Shown here: one piece after another, positions 42,538 to 50,553 of the stretch
Layout of the letters: every line of letters starts with the position of its first letter
How positions within the stretch are numbered: position 1 is the stretch's first letter
From: Hymenobacter rubidus
GTDB taxonomy: Bacteria; Bacteroidota; Bacteroidia; Cytophagales; Hymenobacteraceae
Length of the DNA stretch: 64,000 bases
NCBI RefSeq assembly: GCF_016734815.1
Contig: NZ_JAERQF010000011.1
Span: 1-64,000, forward strand
Direction of reading: 5' to 3'
Position numbers and translations under genes: made by a program
The notes under the pieces: generated by a model
Databases searched by the model: none
Seen by the model: only the letters and a program-made list of their open reading frames with translations
Told to the model about the DNA's origin: nothing

Positions 42538-42590
42538 GCGTGTGGTCTGAGGGTGAACGGGATGTGATGGGGGAGAAAGAGGACGGCGGC

Positions 42591-43028
42591 TTAGGCGCCG
42601 GGAGGAGGAGGCACCACGCCCAGCTGCTGCAGCAGGCCCAGTTCGTCCACATTGGCCCAGCGCTCGGCAATTTTGCCGTCGGCCATGCGGGCCGTGGTCG
42701 TACCCGTGAAGGTCAGGCTTTTGCCGCTCGGCGGCATGCCCATCACACCGCCCGTGTCGGTACCGGTCAGGCTCCAGCGGTGCACCACTTTGTCAGCGGC
42801 ATAAATCTCATCGAGGATGGTGAGGTGAATGTCGGGCATGGCGTGCCGGAACATGCCCACAATGCCCTGGAAGCTCGCTACGCCGGGCTCCGACTTGGCT
42901 TTGCCGCCTACGAAGGAGTGGTCCATCGCATCGGCTGTCACCAGGTCAGCCCGCACGTTGCCGGTATTCCAGGCTGATTCAAAAAATTCTCTGCAAACCG
43001 CATTATTTTGTTCGGGAGTGGTCGACAT
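42591..43028 (-). CDS. SnoaL-like (ester cyclase type) protein 4
   Basis: A 145-residue NTF2-fold domain from the ATG at 43028 (MSTTPEQNNAVCREFF). The tail LGLLQQLGVVPPPPGA carries the family LGLLQQLG motif. The region VHRWSLTGTDTGGVMGMPPSGKSLTFTG matches the cavity strands (G-T...G-x-P-x-G). Upstream in-frame codons are low-complexity and were not used. Confidence 0.85.
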   Translation of the reverse strand: MSTTPEQNNAVCREFFESAWNTGNVRADLVTADAMDHSFVGGKAKSEPGVASFQGIVGMFRHAMPDIHLTILDEIYAADKVVHRWSLTGTDTGGVMGMPPSGKSLTFTGTTTARMADGKIAERWANVDELGLLQQLGVVPPPPGA

Positions 43029-43077
43029 ACAATTTGGTGTTTTGGAAAAAAAGGTGAAAATCTTTGGTAATTCTGAA

Positions 43078-43881
43078 TCAATGGTGGTTCTGGCGGCTGG
43101 CGGCGCCAAACGCGGCGTCGGTGGGCAGCACACCGCTTAGCTGGCCCACGAGCTGCCGGCTCACGGCCCCGCCTCCCGGTCGCAGCATCACGTCATACAC
43201 TTGGCGCATCCCCAGGCTGCTGGCCACGGTGGCTTCAAACCACACGTAATCGGCGTCGCTGGTGATGTTTTCAACCGATACCGGCTTGAATCCGGATTCA
43301 CGGGCAAACAAATCGGTGAAGAGCTGGCGAATAGCCGGGCGGCCGGTCACATTCACCTGCCCGGTCACCAGTTGGGCATCCTCGGTAAAAAAGTCATCGG
43401 CCAGACCGTCGGCGTCGCTCATGCGGTGGTACTCCAGGTAGCGCTGGTGAAAGCCATGCGTGGTCGGGTCGGCTGGCGGAACGGGCAGGTTGGCCAAGTC
43501 GCCGGGCTGCCACGGTGTGCCGTGTTTGAGGCCAAAGAGTTGGAGGTATATCTTTCCCTCACGCACAAACTTTACTTCGTACACGCGGATGGGCTCTTCC
43601 CCTGTGGGCTGCTGAATGCTCAGTTCTAGCCAGATGTAGTCGGAGCCGGTGATAAACTTGTCGATGGAGCGACTTCCCAACTGGCCGAGGCGCTTCAGGT
43701 AGGTTTGCAGCACCTGGCCAATAGCCGCGTGCCCGTCTGCCCGAAACTGAAAGGTGTGCAGCCGCGCATCGGGCGCGTAGCAGGCCTGGAGCAGGCCGGC
43801 CACGTCGCCCCGTTCCAGGTAGCTCACTTGCGTGGCCTGAAAAGCTTGGGCAGCAGCACTATCAGCAAACGCGGCGGACAC
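43078..43881 (-). CDS. Double SnoaL/NTF2-domain protein 3
   Basis: A 267-residue protein with two NTF2-like domains: about 10-120 (QATQVSYLERGDVAGLLQACYAPDARLHTFQFRADG) and 142-255 (FHQRYLEYHRMSDADGLADDFFTEDAQLVTGQVNVTGRPAIRQLF). The first is more diverged. Since the fold normally dimerises, a tandem protein would be a covalent dimer with two unlike cavities. No signal peptide. Confidence 0.78.
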   Translation of the reverse strand: MSAAFADSAAAQAFQATQVSYLERGDVAGLLQACYAPDARLHTFQFRADGHAAIGQVLQTYLKRLGQLGSRSIDKFITGSDYIWLELSIQQPTGEEPIRVYEVKFVREGKIYLQLFGLKHGTPWQPGDLANLPVPPADPTTHGFHQRYLEYHRMSDADGLADDFFTEDAQLVTGQVNVTGRPAIRQLFTDLFARESGFKPVSVENITSDADYVWFEATVASSLGMRQVYDVMLRPGGGAVSRQLVGQLSGVLPTDAAFGAASRQNHH

Positions 43882-43918
43882 GGTATGGAATAAAAAAGTG
43901 TAAAAAGCTCCCGTTGGC

Positions 43919-44332
43919 TTAGGACGGAATCATCCCCAATTGCTTGAGCAGGCCCAGGCTGTCGCCCGACATCCACATTTCGACAATGCGGCCGTCTTCG
44001 ATGCGGAACATGTTGAGCCCCTGGTCGGTGACGCGACGCTGCGTAGCGGGCTGGCCCAGGAACTCGCCCGTGTGATTTGCCACGTACGACCACTGCGCCA
44101 CTACCTTATCGCCTTCCGCCACCAGGTCATGCACCGTAAAGTGCACGTCGGGAAATGCCGACCTAGAGGTATCAAACCACTTGTGCAGGGTGGGCGGCTG
44201 GTGGGCCTGGCCGGGCGGGAAATGGAATTTCAGGTCCGGCACCGTGATTTCATCAATCACGCCTCGTTGCTTGTCGTTCCAGAGGTCATGCCAGTAGCGC
44301 ATGACCACCGCTTTGTTTGCTTCTAAGGACAT
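43919..44332 (-). CDS. SnoaL-like (ester cyclase type) protein 2
   Basis: A 137-residue domain (MSLEANKAVVMRYWHDLWNDKQ) ending SLGLLKQLGMIPS, the family tail. FHFPPGQAHQPPTLHKWFDTSRSAFPD gives the conserved helix with AFPD before strand 3, and VANHTGEFLGQPATQRRVTDQG gives the cavity strands. Separated from the double-domain neighbour by 37 bases. Confidence 0.85.
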   Translation of the reverse strand: MSLEANKAVVMRYWHDLWNDKQRGVIDEITVPDLKFHFPPGQAHQPPTLHKWFDTSRSAFPDVHFTVHDLVAEGDKVVAQWSYVANHTGEFLGQPATQRRVTDQGLNMFRIEDGRIVEMWMSGDSLGLLKQLGMIPS

Positions 44333-44400
44333 TAGGTATGCAGAAAAAAGGTATTCTACAGGTCTGAAATCTGAGTCGCCGACGGCGCGACTTCGCTTGG

Positions 44401-45276
44401 CTAGGCCGGAATAGCGCCCAGCTGTTGCATCAGCCCGAAGTCGTTCTCATTCACATGCACCGACACAATTTTGCCGTGGCGAATGGTGAAAATGTCAATG
44501 CCGAAATCCTTGATGTGGTTGCCGGTGGCCGGCGCCCCCAGGAATTCGCCTTTGTGCGTGCCTTCAATGGACCAGCGGCTGGCCACCTTGTTGCCTTCCG
44601 CAATCTGCCGCAGCGAGGTAAACTTAATGTCGGGGAAGGCATTGCGTAGGTACTGCACGAAGCCGCGGAAGGCCTCGTAGCTGGCAATGGGTTCCGGTTG
44701 AGTAGGGATGATGAAAGCGAAATCGGGCGCGAGAATTTCCTCGATTACTTCGAGTTTGCCCTCGCTCATGATGTCCTGGAAGTAGCGCTTTACCAAGGCT
44801 TCATTTTGGGCAGCAGTGGTTTCGGCCGCTGCTGCGGGTGGGGATGGTATCACCTCCAGTTGCAGCATCAGCCCCAGCGTGTCTTCATGGCCGATGGATT
44901 CGGTAATCTTACCGTCCTTAATGGTGTGCCAGGTCATGCCATCAATCTGGAAGAAGTTACCACTTGCCTCCACGTTGCCTTTTACTGTGAGCAGCGGGCC
45001 GCCGGTGTGCGTACCACCGCCCAGCCAGCGCGTGGCCACCCAGTCGCCGCTGGCTACCATGTCCTGCGGGTCGATATAGAAGTCGGGAAAAGCATCGTGC
45101 AGCATTTTCACCAGCCCGATGAAGCTATCCGGCCCCACAAAAGGCTCGGGGTGCGTGGGCAGGGTGAACACAAAATCCGGCGCGAGAAGCTCATGCGCCG
45201 TCGCCTCGTTGGCCTGGTTCATGATTTCGTGGAAATAGCGGCGCGAAATCGCCTTATTGGGGTTGCTAGCAGCCAT
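44401..45276 (-). CDS. Double SnoaL-like (ester cyclase type) protein 1
   Basis: A 291-residue fusion of two full-length SnoaL domains (about 1-145 and 155-291) joined by an Ala-rich linker (SPPAAAAETTAAQNEAL). Both halves keep FxFxxPT(H/Q)PEP, a DAFPD or NAFPD helix and the tail LGLMLQLEVIPS / FGLMQQLGAIPA. This tandem fusion is separate in origin from the double-domain protein two genes on. It is the first SnoaL gene of the array, 70 bases after the GMC gene. Confidence 0.85.
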   Translation of the reverse strand: MAASNPNKAISRRYFHEIMNQANEATAHELLAPDFVFTLPTHPEPFVGPDSFIGLVKMLHDAFPDFYIDPQDMVASGDWVATRWLGGGTHTGGPLLTVKGNVEASGNFFQIDGMTWHTIKDGKITESIGHEDTLGLMLQLEVIPSPPAAAAETTAAQNEALVKRYFQDIMSEGKLEVIEEILAPDFAFIIPTQPEPIASYEAFRGFVQYLRNAFPDIKFTSLRQIAEGNKVASRWSIEGTHKGEFLGAPATGNHIKDFGIDIFTIRHGKIVSVHVNENDFGLMQQLGAIPA

Positions 45277-45346
45277 GCAGATAAGGTGTACTCAGTACGT
45301 GAAGGGTGAAAAAATTAAAGCCCGGCGTCAAAGCCAGAAAAATTTA

Positions 45347-46864
45347 CTAGGCATCCGCCAGCAGCATTTCGGCCGCTCGCTCACCAATCATAAAACAGGC
45401 CGCCACGGTATTACCGCTCGTTACGACGGGCATCACCGAAGCATCGGCCACCCGCAGGCCGGCCACCCCGCGCACGCGCAGTTGCGGGTCCACCACGGCC
45501 AGCTCGTCTTGCCCCATGCGGCACGTGCCGGCCGGGTGCCACAGCGTCGAAGCCTGCGAACGGATAAAGCCGTCGGGGTCGCCGGGGCCGGGAGCCAGCT
45601 CGCCGCCGTTGAGCGGGCTGTAGGCAGCCGTTTGGCTTATCCGACGAATGAGGTCCAGCGCCTTGTGAAACACCTCAATATCGACCGGGTCGCTCAGGTA
45701 GTTAGGGTTAACAAGGGGTTTGTCCAATGGGTCAGCGGAGCGCAGGCGCACTTCGCCAACGCTCTTGGGCTGCACCAGAATGGGCAGAAAAATGCTCACC
45801 GGCCCGCCAAAGTCGGGCAGATGCGGCGCCAGTGGCGCCGGAATGCTGGGCGTATAGTTCAGTTGCAAATCGGGCGCCGGAGCCTCCTCCTTCGTTTTCA
45901 CAAACAGCACGTTACCAGTTAGAACCGTTGTCATGGGCCGGTCGCCCAGGCTACGGAATATCACGGGCAATTGCACATGGTCCTGCAGGTTCTGCCCCAC
46001 TCCCGGCAGGTCTGCCTGCACCGGTATGCCAACCTCGGCCAGGTGCGCGGCCGGGCCAATGCCCGAGAGCAGCAGCAGCTTCGGCGACTGCAGGGCTCCG
46101 GCGCTCAGCACCACTTCTTTTTCCACCGCCAAGGTCACCAACTCATCTTTGATTTGGTACTCCACCCCCACAGCGCGGCCGTTTTCCACCACGATGCGCG
46201 TTACCTGCGCCCCGGTAATGATGGTCAAATTCGGACGCTCCTGGATGGGCTGCAAGAATGAGAGGGCACTGGTATCGCGCTGGTTGTCGGGCGTGATGTG
46301 AAACTGCAAAAAACCGGCGCCGTTTTCCTGGCGTTCGCCATTATAGTCCCAGCGAGGACCATCGTAGCCCAGCTCTACCGCACCCTGCAAAAACTCGTCG
46401 GAGCGCGACACTTCATCAGGACAATCGCGCACCCAAATTTCACCCTGGTCGCCGTGGTAAGCCGAGGCTCCACCTTCGTAATTTTCAATCTTTTTAAAAT
46501 ACGGCAGCACATCGGCGTAGCTCCAGCCGGTAGCTCCCTGAGCGGCCCACTGGTCGAAGTTGGCCGGGTTGCCTCGCACATACATCATGGCATTGATGCA
46601 GGTGCTGCCACCCACCACTTTACCTTGGTTGATGGTGATTTCCCGGTTGGCCAGGCCAGCCTGCGGGGTAGTGGGCAGGGCCCAGTCTACCCTCGAGCCC
46701 CAAAGCTCCACAAACCCACCGGGATTGGTCACATCCGGTTCAAAGTCCCAGTCGCCCGCCTCAAGCACAACTACCTGACAATCAGGATTTTTACTGAGAC
46801 GGTTGGCCACGACGCTACCCGATGCTCCAGCACCGATAACCACGTAATGACAAGAAGATGCCAT
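45347..46864 (-). CDS. GMC-family FAD oxidoreductase
   Basis: A 505-residue flavoenzyme. The FAD motif GAGASGS starts at residue 11, the PS00623-like GKVVGGSTCINAMMYVRG segment is intact and LSAGALQSPKLLLLSGIG is the second GMC signature. The catalytic pair is H443 (LWHPAGTCRMG) and N485 (TSGNTVAA), a His-Asn pair as in alcohol/choline-oxidase-like members. It would oxidise an alcohol to a carbonyl; the acceptor is unknown. No signal peptide. It stands between a ThDP decarboxylase and the SnoaL array. Confidence 0.92.
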   Translation of the reverse strand: MASSCHYVVIGAGASGSVVANRLSKNPDCQVVVLEAGDWDFEPDVTNPGGFVELWGSRVDWALPTTPQAGLANREITINQGKVVGGSTCINAMMYVRGNPANFDQWAAQGATGWSYADVLPYFKKIENYEGGASAYHGDQGEIWVRDCPDEVSRSDEFLQGAVELGYDGPRWDYNGERQENGAGFLQFHITPDNQRDTSALSFLQPIQERPNLTIITGAQVTRIVVENGRAVGVEYQIKDELVTLAVEKEVVLSAGALQSPKLLLLSGIGPAAHLAEVGIPVQADLPGVGQNLQDHVQLPVIFRSLGDRPMTTVLTGNVLFVKTKEEAPAPDLQLNYTPSIPAPLAPHLPDFGGPVSIFLPILVQPKSVGEVRLRSADPLDKPLVNPNYLSDPVDIEVFHKALDLIRRISQTAAYSPLNGGELAPGPGDPDGFIRSQASTLWHPAGTCRMGQDELAVVDPQLRVRGVAGLRVADASVMPVVTSGNTVAACFMIGERAAEMLLADA

Positions 46865-46922
46865 GGCTAAGTGAGTAAAAACTTTAATGCAGAAGAAAGG
46901 AAAGAAAGGAGTCAGCCATTGG

Positions 46923-48713
46923 CTACGAACCCGACTGCGAGCAAACCGCTTGAATCAAATCCGGGTGGAAATTGCCTTCGAGCACTAGGTCAATCAGGAA
47001 GGGCTTGTCATCGGCCAGCATGCGGTCGATAGCCGGACCGATTTCAGCCTCCGTTTCCACCCGCACCGCGTCAACCCCCAGGGACTTGGCGAGGTCGGCG
47101 AAGTGAATGGGCGGATGCGAAAGGTCGAATGAAAGCGGGTGGTTATGCGCCGCAATGCCCCGCTCCTGCCAATACACATCAATGTTGAGTTGCAGCAGCT
47201 TGTAGGAGCCGTTGTTGCACACCACGAACTTCGCGCCGGCGTTATGCCGCACGGCCGACCACAAGGCCTGAATGGTGTACATGCTGCCACCATCCCCCGA
47301 GAAGCCGATAACCGTCTTGTTCGGGTGCACCAGCTTTACCCCAATGGCCCCCGGAAAACCTACTCCCAGCGAGCCACCCCGCGTGGTGAAGTAAGAGCCG
47401 GGCGCACGCGGCGGAATGGCATGCTGCACCGCCGGCGAACTAGTGAGGGCTTCGTCAAAGATGATAACATCGGCAGGCACTTTCTGCGCCAGCACGTCGG
47501 CAAACTGAGACATCTTCAGTCGCTTGGCCTCGCCCGAATTGGTTTCAGGCGTTGCAGCGGGTTTGGCAGCGGCTTGCTTGGCCTCGCGGGCCGCTTGCAA
47601 GCGGCTTTCGGCGGCCTGTTGCTGCGCGGGGGTGCGCTGCTTTTCCAAGGCAGTTGCCAGGGCCTGCAAGGATAGTTTGGGGTCACTCACCACGCCAAGG
47701 TCTACATGGTGGTTCTTGGCGATTTCGTAGGCATTCAAGTCGAAATGCACCACTTTGGCGCCCGGCTTCCAGATGTCTTCCAGTCGCGGAAATACCTCTG
47801 GCAGCACGTAGGTACCCACTATCAGGTTGGCGTCGCCCTTGCTGGTGATGGGGTAGCTGTATTCGCCAAACATGTGGCCGGTGGTGCCCTTGTAGAGCGG
47901 GTGGGTATTGTCGATGAACGTGTCACCAAATTCAACGCCGTACACCTCCGCGCCCAGCAGTTCGGCCACATGGGCCAGTTCGCTGTTGGCGCCGGAGTAG
48001 GCCACGCCATCCCCGGCAAAAATCATGGGCACTTCGGCCGCCAACAGCAGGCGGGCCGCCTCCTCAATCAGCTCCGGCGCGGGCGCTACACGAGTTGAGG
48101 GCAAGCTGGTGGGCACCACAACTTCTTCGTTGATGGCATCCAGCACGTCCATCGGCAGGCACAGGTACACCGGACCCATGGGCGGAGTAGCCGCTATTTT
48201 AATAGCCCGACGCAACGTCCGCAACAGCGACTGCGGCGACATCACCATCGCCGAGTATTTGGTTACGGGCGCCATCATGGCCACCAGGTCGTTGGCCATC
48301 TGCGCGTCCATGTTGGCGTAGCGGATGCCGGCATCAGAGCCGATAACCACCAACGGTGCATGGCCCCGCTTGGCCTGATACAGGGCGCCCACCGCGTTGC
48401 CGATGCCCGGCGAGCTGTGAAGCTGCACGAGGGTCGGCTTCTGGGTGGCACGCGCATGGCCGTCGGCCATCATCACGGCAATGGTTTCCTGTAGCGTGAG
48501 GATGTACTTCATGGCCGGGTACTCGGCCAGCGCGTCCAGAAAACCCTGCTCTACCGTGCCGGGGTTGCCGTACATGTGGTCCATGCCATCGGCCAGAAAC
48601 TGCTCGATAATCTTTTGATTACCGGTTTTCGGAGCCGAAGGCGAATGGTTGTCCACCGAGCCGCTGTTAACCAGTGGCTCCGCAACCGCTTGCTGAGTGG
48701 GGCTACCAGCCAT
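46923..48713 (-). CDS. ThDP-dependent decarboxylase/lyase (benzoylformate-decarboxylase-like)
   Basis: A 596-residue three-domain ThDP enzyme. The catalytic Glu is E76 (LTLQETIAVMMADG); HSSPGIGNAVGALYQA is the benzoylformate-decarboxylase-like active-site loop. The cofactor motif runs GDGGSMYTIQALWSAV...NNGSYK in the C-terminal domain. A roughly 40-residue Ala/Gln/Lys-rich insert (about 360-400) links the middle and C-terminal domains, and a 28-residue polar leader precedes the PYR domain. Such enzymes decarboxylate 2-keto acids or join aldehydes to acyloins. It overlaps the upstream DJ-1 gene by 11 bases, so the pair is coupled. Confidence 0.9.
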   Translation of the reverse strand: MAGSPTQQAVAEPLVNSGSVDNHSPSAPKTGNQKIIEQFLADGMDHMYGNPGTVEQGFLDALAEYPAMKYILTLQETIAVMMADGHARATQKPTLVQLHSSPGIGNAVGALYQAKRGHAPLVVIGSDAGIRYANMDAQMANDLVAMMAPVTKYSAMVMSPQSLLRTLRRAIKIAATPPMGPVYLCLPMDVLDAINEEVVVPTSLPSTRVAPAPELIEEAARLLLAAEVPMIFAGDGVAYSGANSELAHVAELLGAEVYGVEFGDTFIDNTHPLYKGTTGHMFGEYSYPITSKGDANLIVGTYVLPEVFPRLEDIWKPGAKVVHFDLNAYEIAKNHHVDLGVVSDPKLSLQALATALEKQRTPAQQQAAESRLQAAREAKQAAAKPAATPETNSGEAKRLKMSQFADVLAQKVPADVIIFDEALTSSPAVQHAIPPRAPGSYFTTRGGSLGVGFPGAIGVKLVHPNKTVIGFSGDGGSMYTIQALWSAVRHNAGAKFVVCNNGSYKLLQLNIDVYWQERGIAAHNHPLSFDLSHPPIHFADLAKSLGVDAVRVETEAEIGPAIDRMLADDKPFLIDLVLEGNFHPDLIQAVCSQSGS

Positions 48714-49530
48714 AGCGCGTCACCCCTTTATCCAGCACCGCTACCATCTGGTCGCCAAACTCGAAAGAGCATTGCAGCGACCGGGCCGTGATGAACGGAT
48801 AATCCACAATCACTGAGGTTTCCTTGCCAAAATTGCCGTGGTACTGGCCTTCGGGCCCTACCGCGTCGGCCAGGATGTACTCGAGCACGTACGGGGGCGG
48901 GCCCATGTTCAAATCGGTGTGCAGGAAGCCCGTACCATCGTGGTAGTCGTACTCAATGCAGTGGCCGGTAACGTGCTTGCCTTTGATGATGGAGCGCCGC
49001 TCGTTGAAATCGCGGGCAAAAACCAGCGGAGCCACGCCGTAGCAGATGGCACCAATCGGCATTCTTTTCTTGTAGAAACCCAGAATGATGTCGTGCACCC
49101 GCTGGTTGTTCACCATGTCGATGATGGGCCCGCTGCCACCCACCAGCAGCAACCCGGCATACTCTTCGGTGAGTTGCTCCTGCGCCTCCTTCACGTCGGA
49201 GAAATACTTCTCAAACTTGCGCAGAAAATCAGGGGTAGAGAAATACGGGCGCTCCGGCACCACTTCCGACATGTTGCGGCGCTCTTCCAGGCGGTTGGTG
49301 GCTTCAAAAGCTTTCACCATCTCGGCAGCCTGCGGGGTAGTCACGCATACACCCAGGGGCGGGTCAACGTAAGTCGTGTCGTAACTCGGGGGCAGGGCTT
49401 CAGCTTTTTTGCCGGTCGGCGTCATGAACTCGACCGTGTAGCCTGCCTCTTCCAACTTCGTAAGCGGAGCGACTAGTTCGATGCCCCAGTATCCGTATTC
49501 AGACAGGATGGCAAGTATCTTCTTTGACAT
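48703..49530 (-). CDS. DJ-1/PfpI family protein 2 (Hsp31-like size)
   Basis: A 275-residue DJ-1 superfamily protein, first gene of the 28-gene block. Nucleophile elbow PIGAICYGVAPLV (C163) with partner Glu at about 18 (WGIELVAPL). The large size and inserts (about 80-120) resemble Hsp31/glyoxalase-III-type and type 1 amidotransferase members. A promoter with a palindrome lies 40-90 bases upstream. Confidence 0.88.
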   Translation of the reverse strand: MSKKILAILSEYGYWGIELVAPLTKLEEAGYTVEFMTPTGKKAEALPPSYDTTYVDPPLGVCVTTPQAAEMVKAFEATNRLEERRNMSEVVPERPYFSTPDFLRKFEKYFSDVKEAQEQLTEEYAGLLLVGGSGPIIDMVNNQRVHDIILGFYKKRMPIGAICYGVAPLVFARDFNERRSIIKGKHVTGHCIEYDYHDGTGFLHTDLNMGPPPYVLEYILADAVGPEGQYHGNFGKETSVIVDYPFITARSLQCSFEFGDQMVAVLDKGVTRYGW

Positions 49531-49572
49531 AGCTTAAAAAAAAGGTGAGAGGAAGCAGAATGATTACCAAGG

Positions 49573-49603
49573 CAAAACTATGGGCCCCGAACAGGCATCG
49601 CAA
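49573..49603 (-). promoter_or_regulatory. Promoter of the 28-gene minus-strand block
   Basis: Read on the minus strand: TTG at 49603-49601, 20 bases, then TAGTTTTG at 49580-49573. This is a full match to the Bacteroidota primary sigma pattern. Transcription would start near 49566, about 36 bases before the DJ-1 start codon. Confidence 0.7.
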
Positions 49604-49620
49604 TGACATGATGATGTCAT
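49603..49620. promoter_or_regulatory. Palindrome next to the minus-33 box, candidate operator
   Basis: ATGACAT-GATG-ATGTCAT, perfect 7-bp arms, touches the minus-33 TTG of the block's promoter. The outer half-sites ATGAC/GTCAT recur as ATGACcaGTCAT at 50756-50767, overlapping the start codon of the TetR gene. A shared regulator is possible but the spacing differs. Confidence 0.4.
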
Positions 49621-50059
49621 GCCGACGGGGTACTTACTTTAAAGCAATAGGGGCCTTTCAAGCTTTGGATGCATACCAGGAGCTATTTATATGAATGGTT
49701 CAGCAAAATGCTTATAGCCGTCCCTTAGTTGTAGCTGCGAATAGACGATAAAAGCTTGAACTACCTGAAAATAACAGATACTTGCTGCGTGCCGCAGGCA
49801 AAGGCCAATCAGAAAAACCGCTCGAAACCAAACCGTGAGCGTTCAAATGCAGCGCTTAAAGTTGCACCGGCAAATCAACTACTAAATTCCCACATATCAT
49901 AAAATAGAGTGGGAATATTTTGTGAATTTTATGGGAATTATCGCAGTAAAAACAATAAACATATTATATAGGAATAAATTCACAATATAATAACTCACGC
50001 GAAAAGTTGTGCGCATGTTGCGCCCTAACTTAGGGCCGGCTTAAACCGGTGAGCGGAGC

Positions 50060-50287
50060 ATGGCCAATGAGCCCAATCGTTTGTTGTCAGGCCTTGCTCG
50101 CACCGTAAGCAAGGGGTACTATGAAAAGAGTGCCGGAAAACGCCCGGCAACCGCCGCGGTTTTGTACCGTTTGGGGCCGGAGTATGCTCAGCAAATGACG
50201 GGAAATTACCCCAAACTAGGCAAGCCCTCGAGCCCTTTCGTCAATAATACCATACAAACCAATAATTATTTCACTGATTTACAATAA
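50060..50287 (+). CDS. Small hypothetical protein
   Basis: A 75-residue ORF (MANEPNRLLSGLARTVSKGYYEKSAGKRPATAAVLYRLGPEYAQQ) with a purine-rich GGAG a few bases before the ATG. Basic N-terminal half, polar C-terminus, no membrane segment. I recognise no family. Codon use resembles the surrounding genes, but short length and isolation leave doubt. Confidence 0.4.
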   Translation: MANEPNRLLSGLARTVSKGYYEKSAGKRPATAAVLYRLGPEYAQQMTGNYPKLGKPSSPFVNNTIQTNNYFTDLQ

Positions 50288-50347
50288 CGTGAGTGTTCAC
50301 TTACAAATAGTGAGCTGGCACTCATCCATACAAGTAAATTCCTCTAC

Positions 50348-50355
50348 TACCTTTG
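50348..50355 (+). promoter_or_regulatory. Minus-7 box of a small-RNA promoter
   Basis: TACCTTTG, identical to the box of the SRP RNA gene, five to six bases before the inferred 5' end of the structured RNA. No TTG lies at the minus-33 distance. Confidence 0.6.
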
Positions 50356-50360
50356 TCCCG

Positions 50361-50553
50361 TTGTCACACGATATCTCACCCGTTCGTCCTGATAACCAAA
50401 TTCCCACGTCCTGTTTAACCAGATGAACTCCCACCCCGTCTGGCAAACTTAGCTGAAACCGTTGGCCTTCGCCCTAGAAGCGCCCGACTTTGGGTTCAGC
50501 ATATTGCAGCCGGCTAAATCGAACGCTCTTCGATTTGGTCGGCTGTATTTTTT
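50361..50553 (+). ncRNA. Unassigned structured small RNA with intrinsic terminator
   Basis: About 193 nt. A consensus minus-7 box precedes it. Hairpins: 50419-50443 (CCAGAT/GTCTGG) and a long composite stem 50452-50500 (GCTGAA with TTCAGC, GTTGG with CCGAC, CTTC with GAAG). The last element, 50507-50545, is an unbroken 17-bp stem (CAGCCGGCTAAATCGAA and partner, three G-U) followed by TATTTTTT, a textbook terminator. No open frame fits it. It is not SRP, tmRNA or RNase P and lacks the closed-bubble form of 6S RNA. Function unknown; it may also act as a leader for the TetR gene 200 bases on, though the terminator argues for an independent transcript. Confidence 0.6.
50507..50553 (+). terminator. 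Rho-independent terminator of the small RNA
   Basis: A 17-bp stem with a 5-base loop (50524-50528) followed by a T-rich run at 50546-50553. Confidence 0.8.

Larger units (their letters stand above)
49531..50059. other. Regulatory and AT-rich gap upstream of the 28-gene block
   Basis: 529 bases. The proximal part holds the promoter and palindrome listed separately. About 49880-50000 is strongly AT-rich with repeated TGGGAATT/TTATGGG-like stretches and long A/T tracts. No gene or RNA fold was recognised; the AT-rich segment could be a nucleoid-protein site or a trace of horizontal insertion. Confidence 0.5.

Noticed and set aside
39551..45276. A polyketide cluster
   Set aside because: SnoaL folds are named after polyketide cyclases, but there is no ketosynthase, acyl carrier protein or acyltransferase in the window.
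50361..50553. 6S RNA, tmRNA or RNase P RNA
   Set aside because: No pairing of 5' and 3' ends around a bubble, no tRNA-like domain or tag frame, and no P4/cruciform signature; too short for the latter two.
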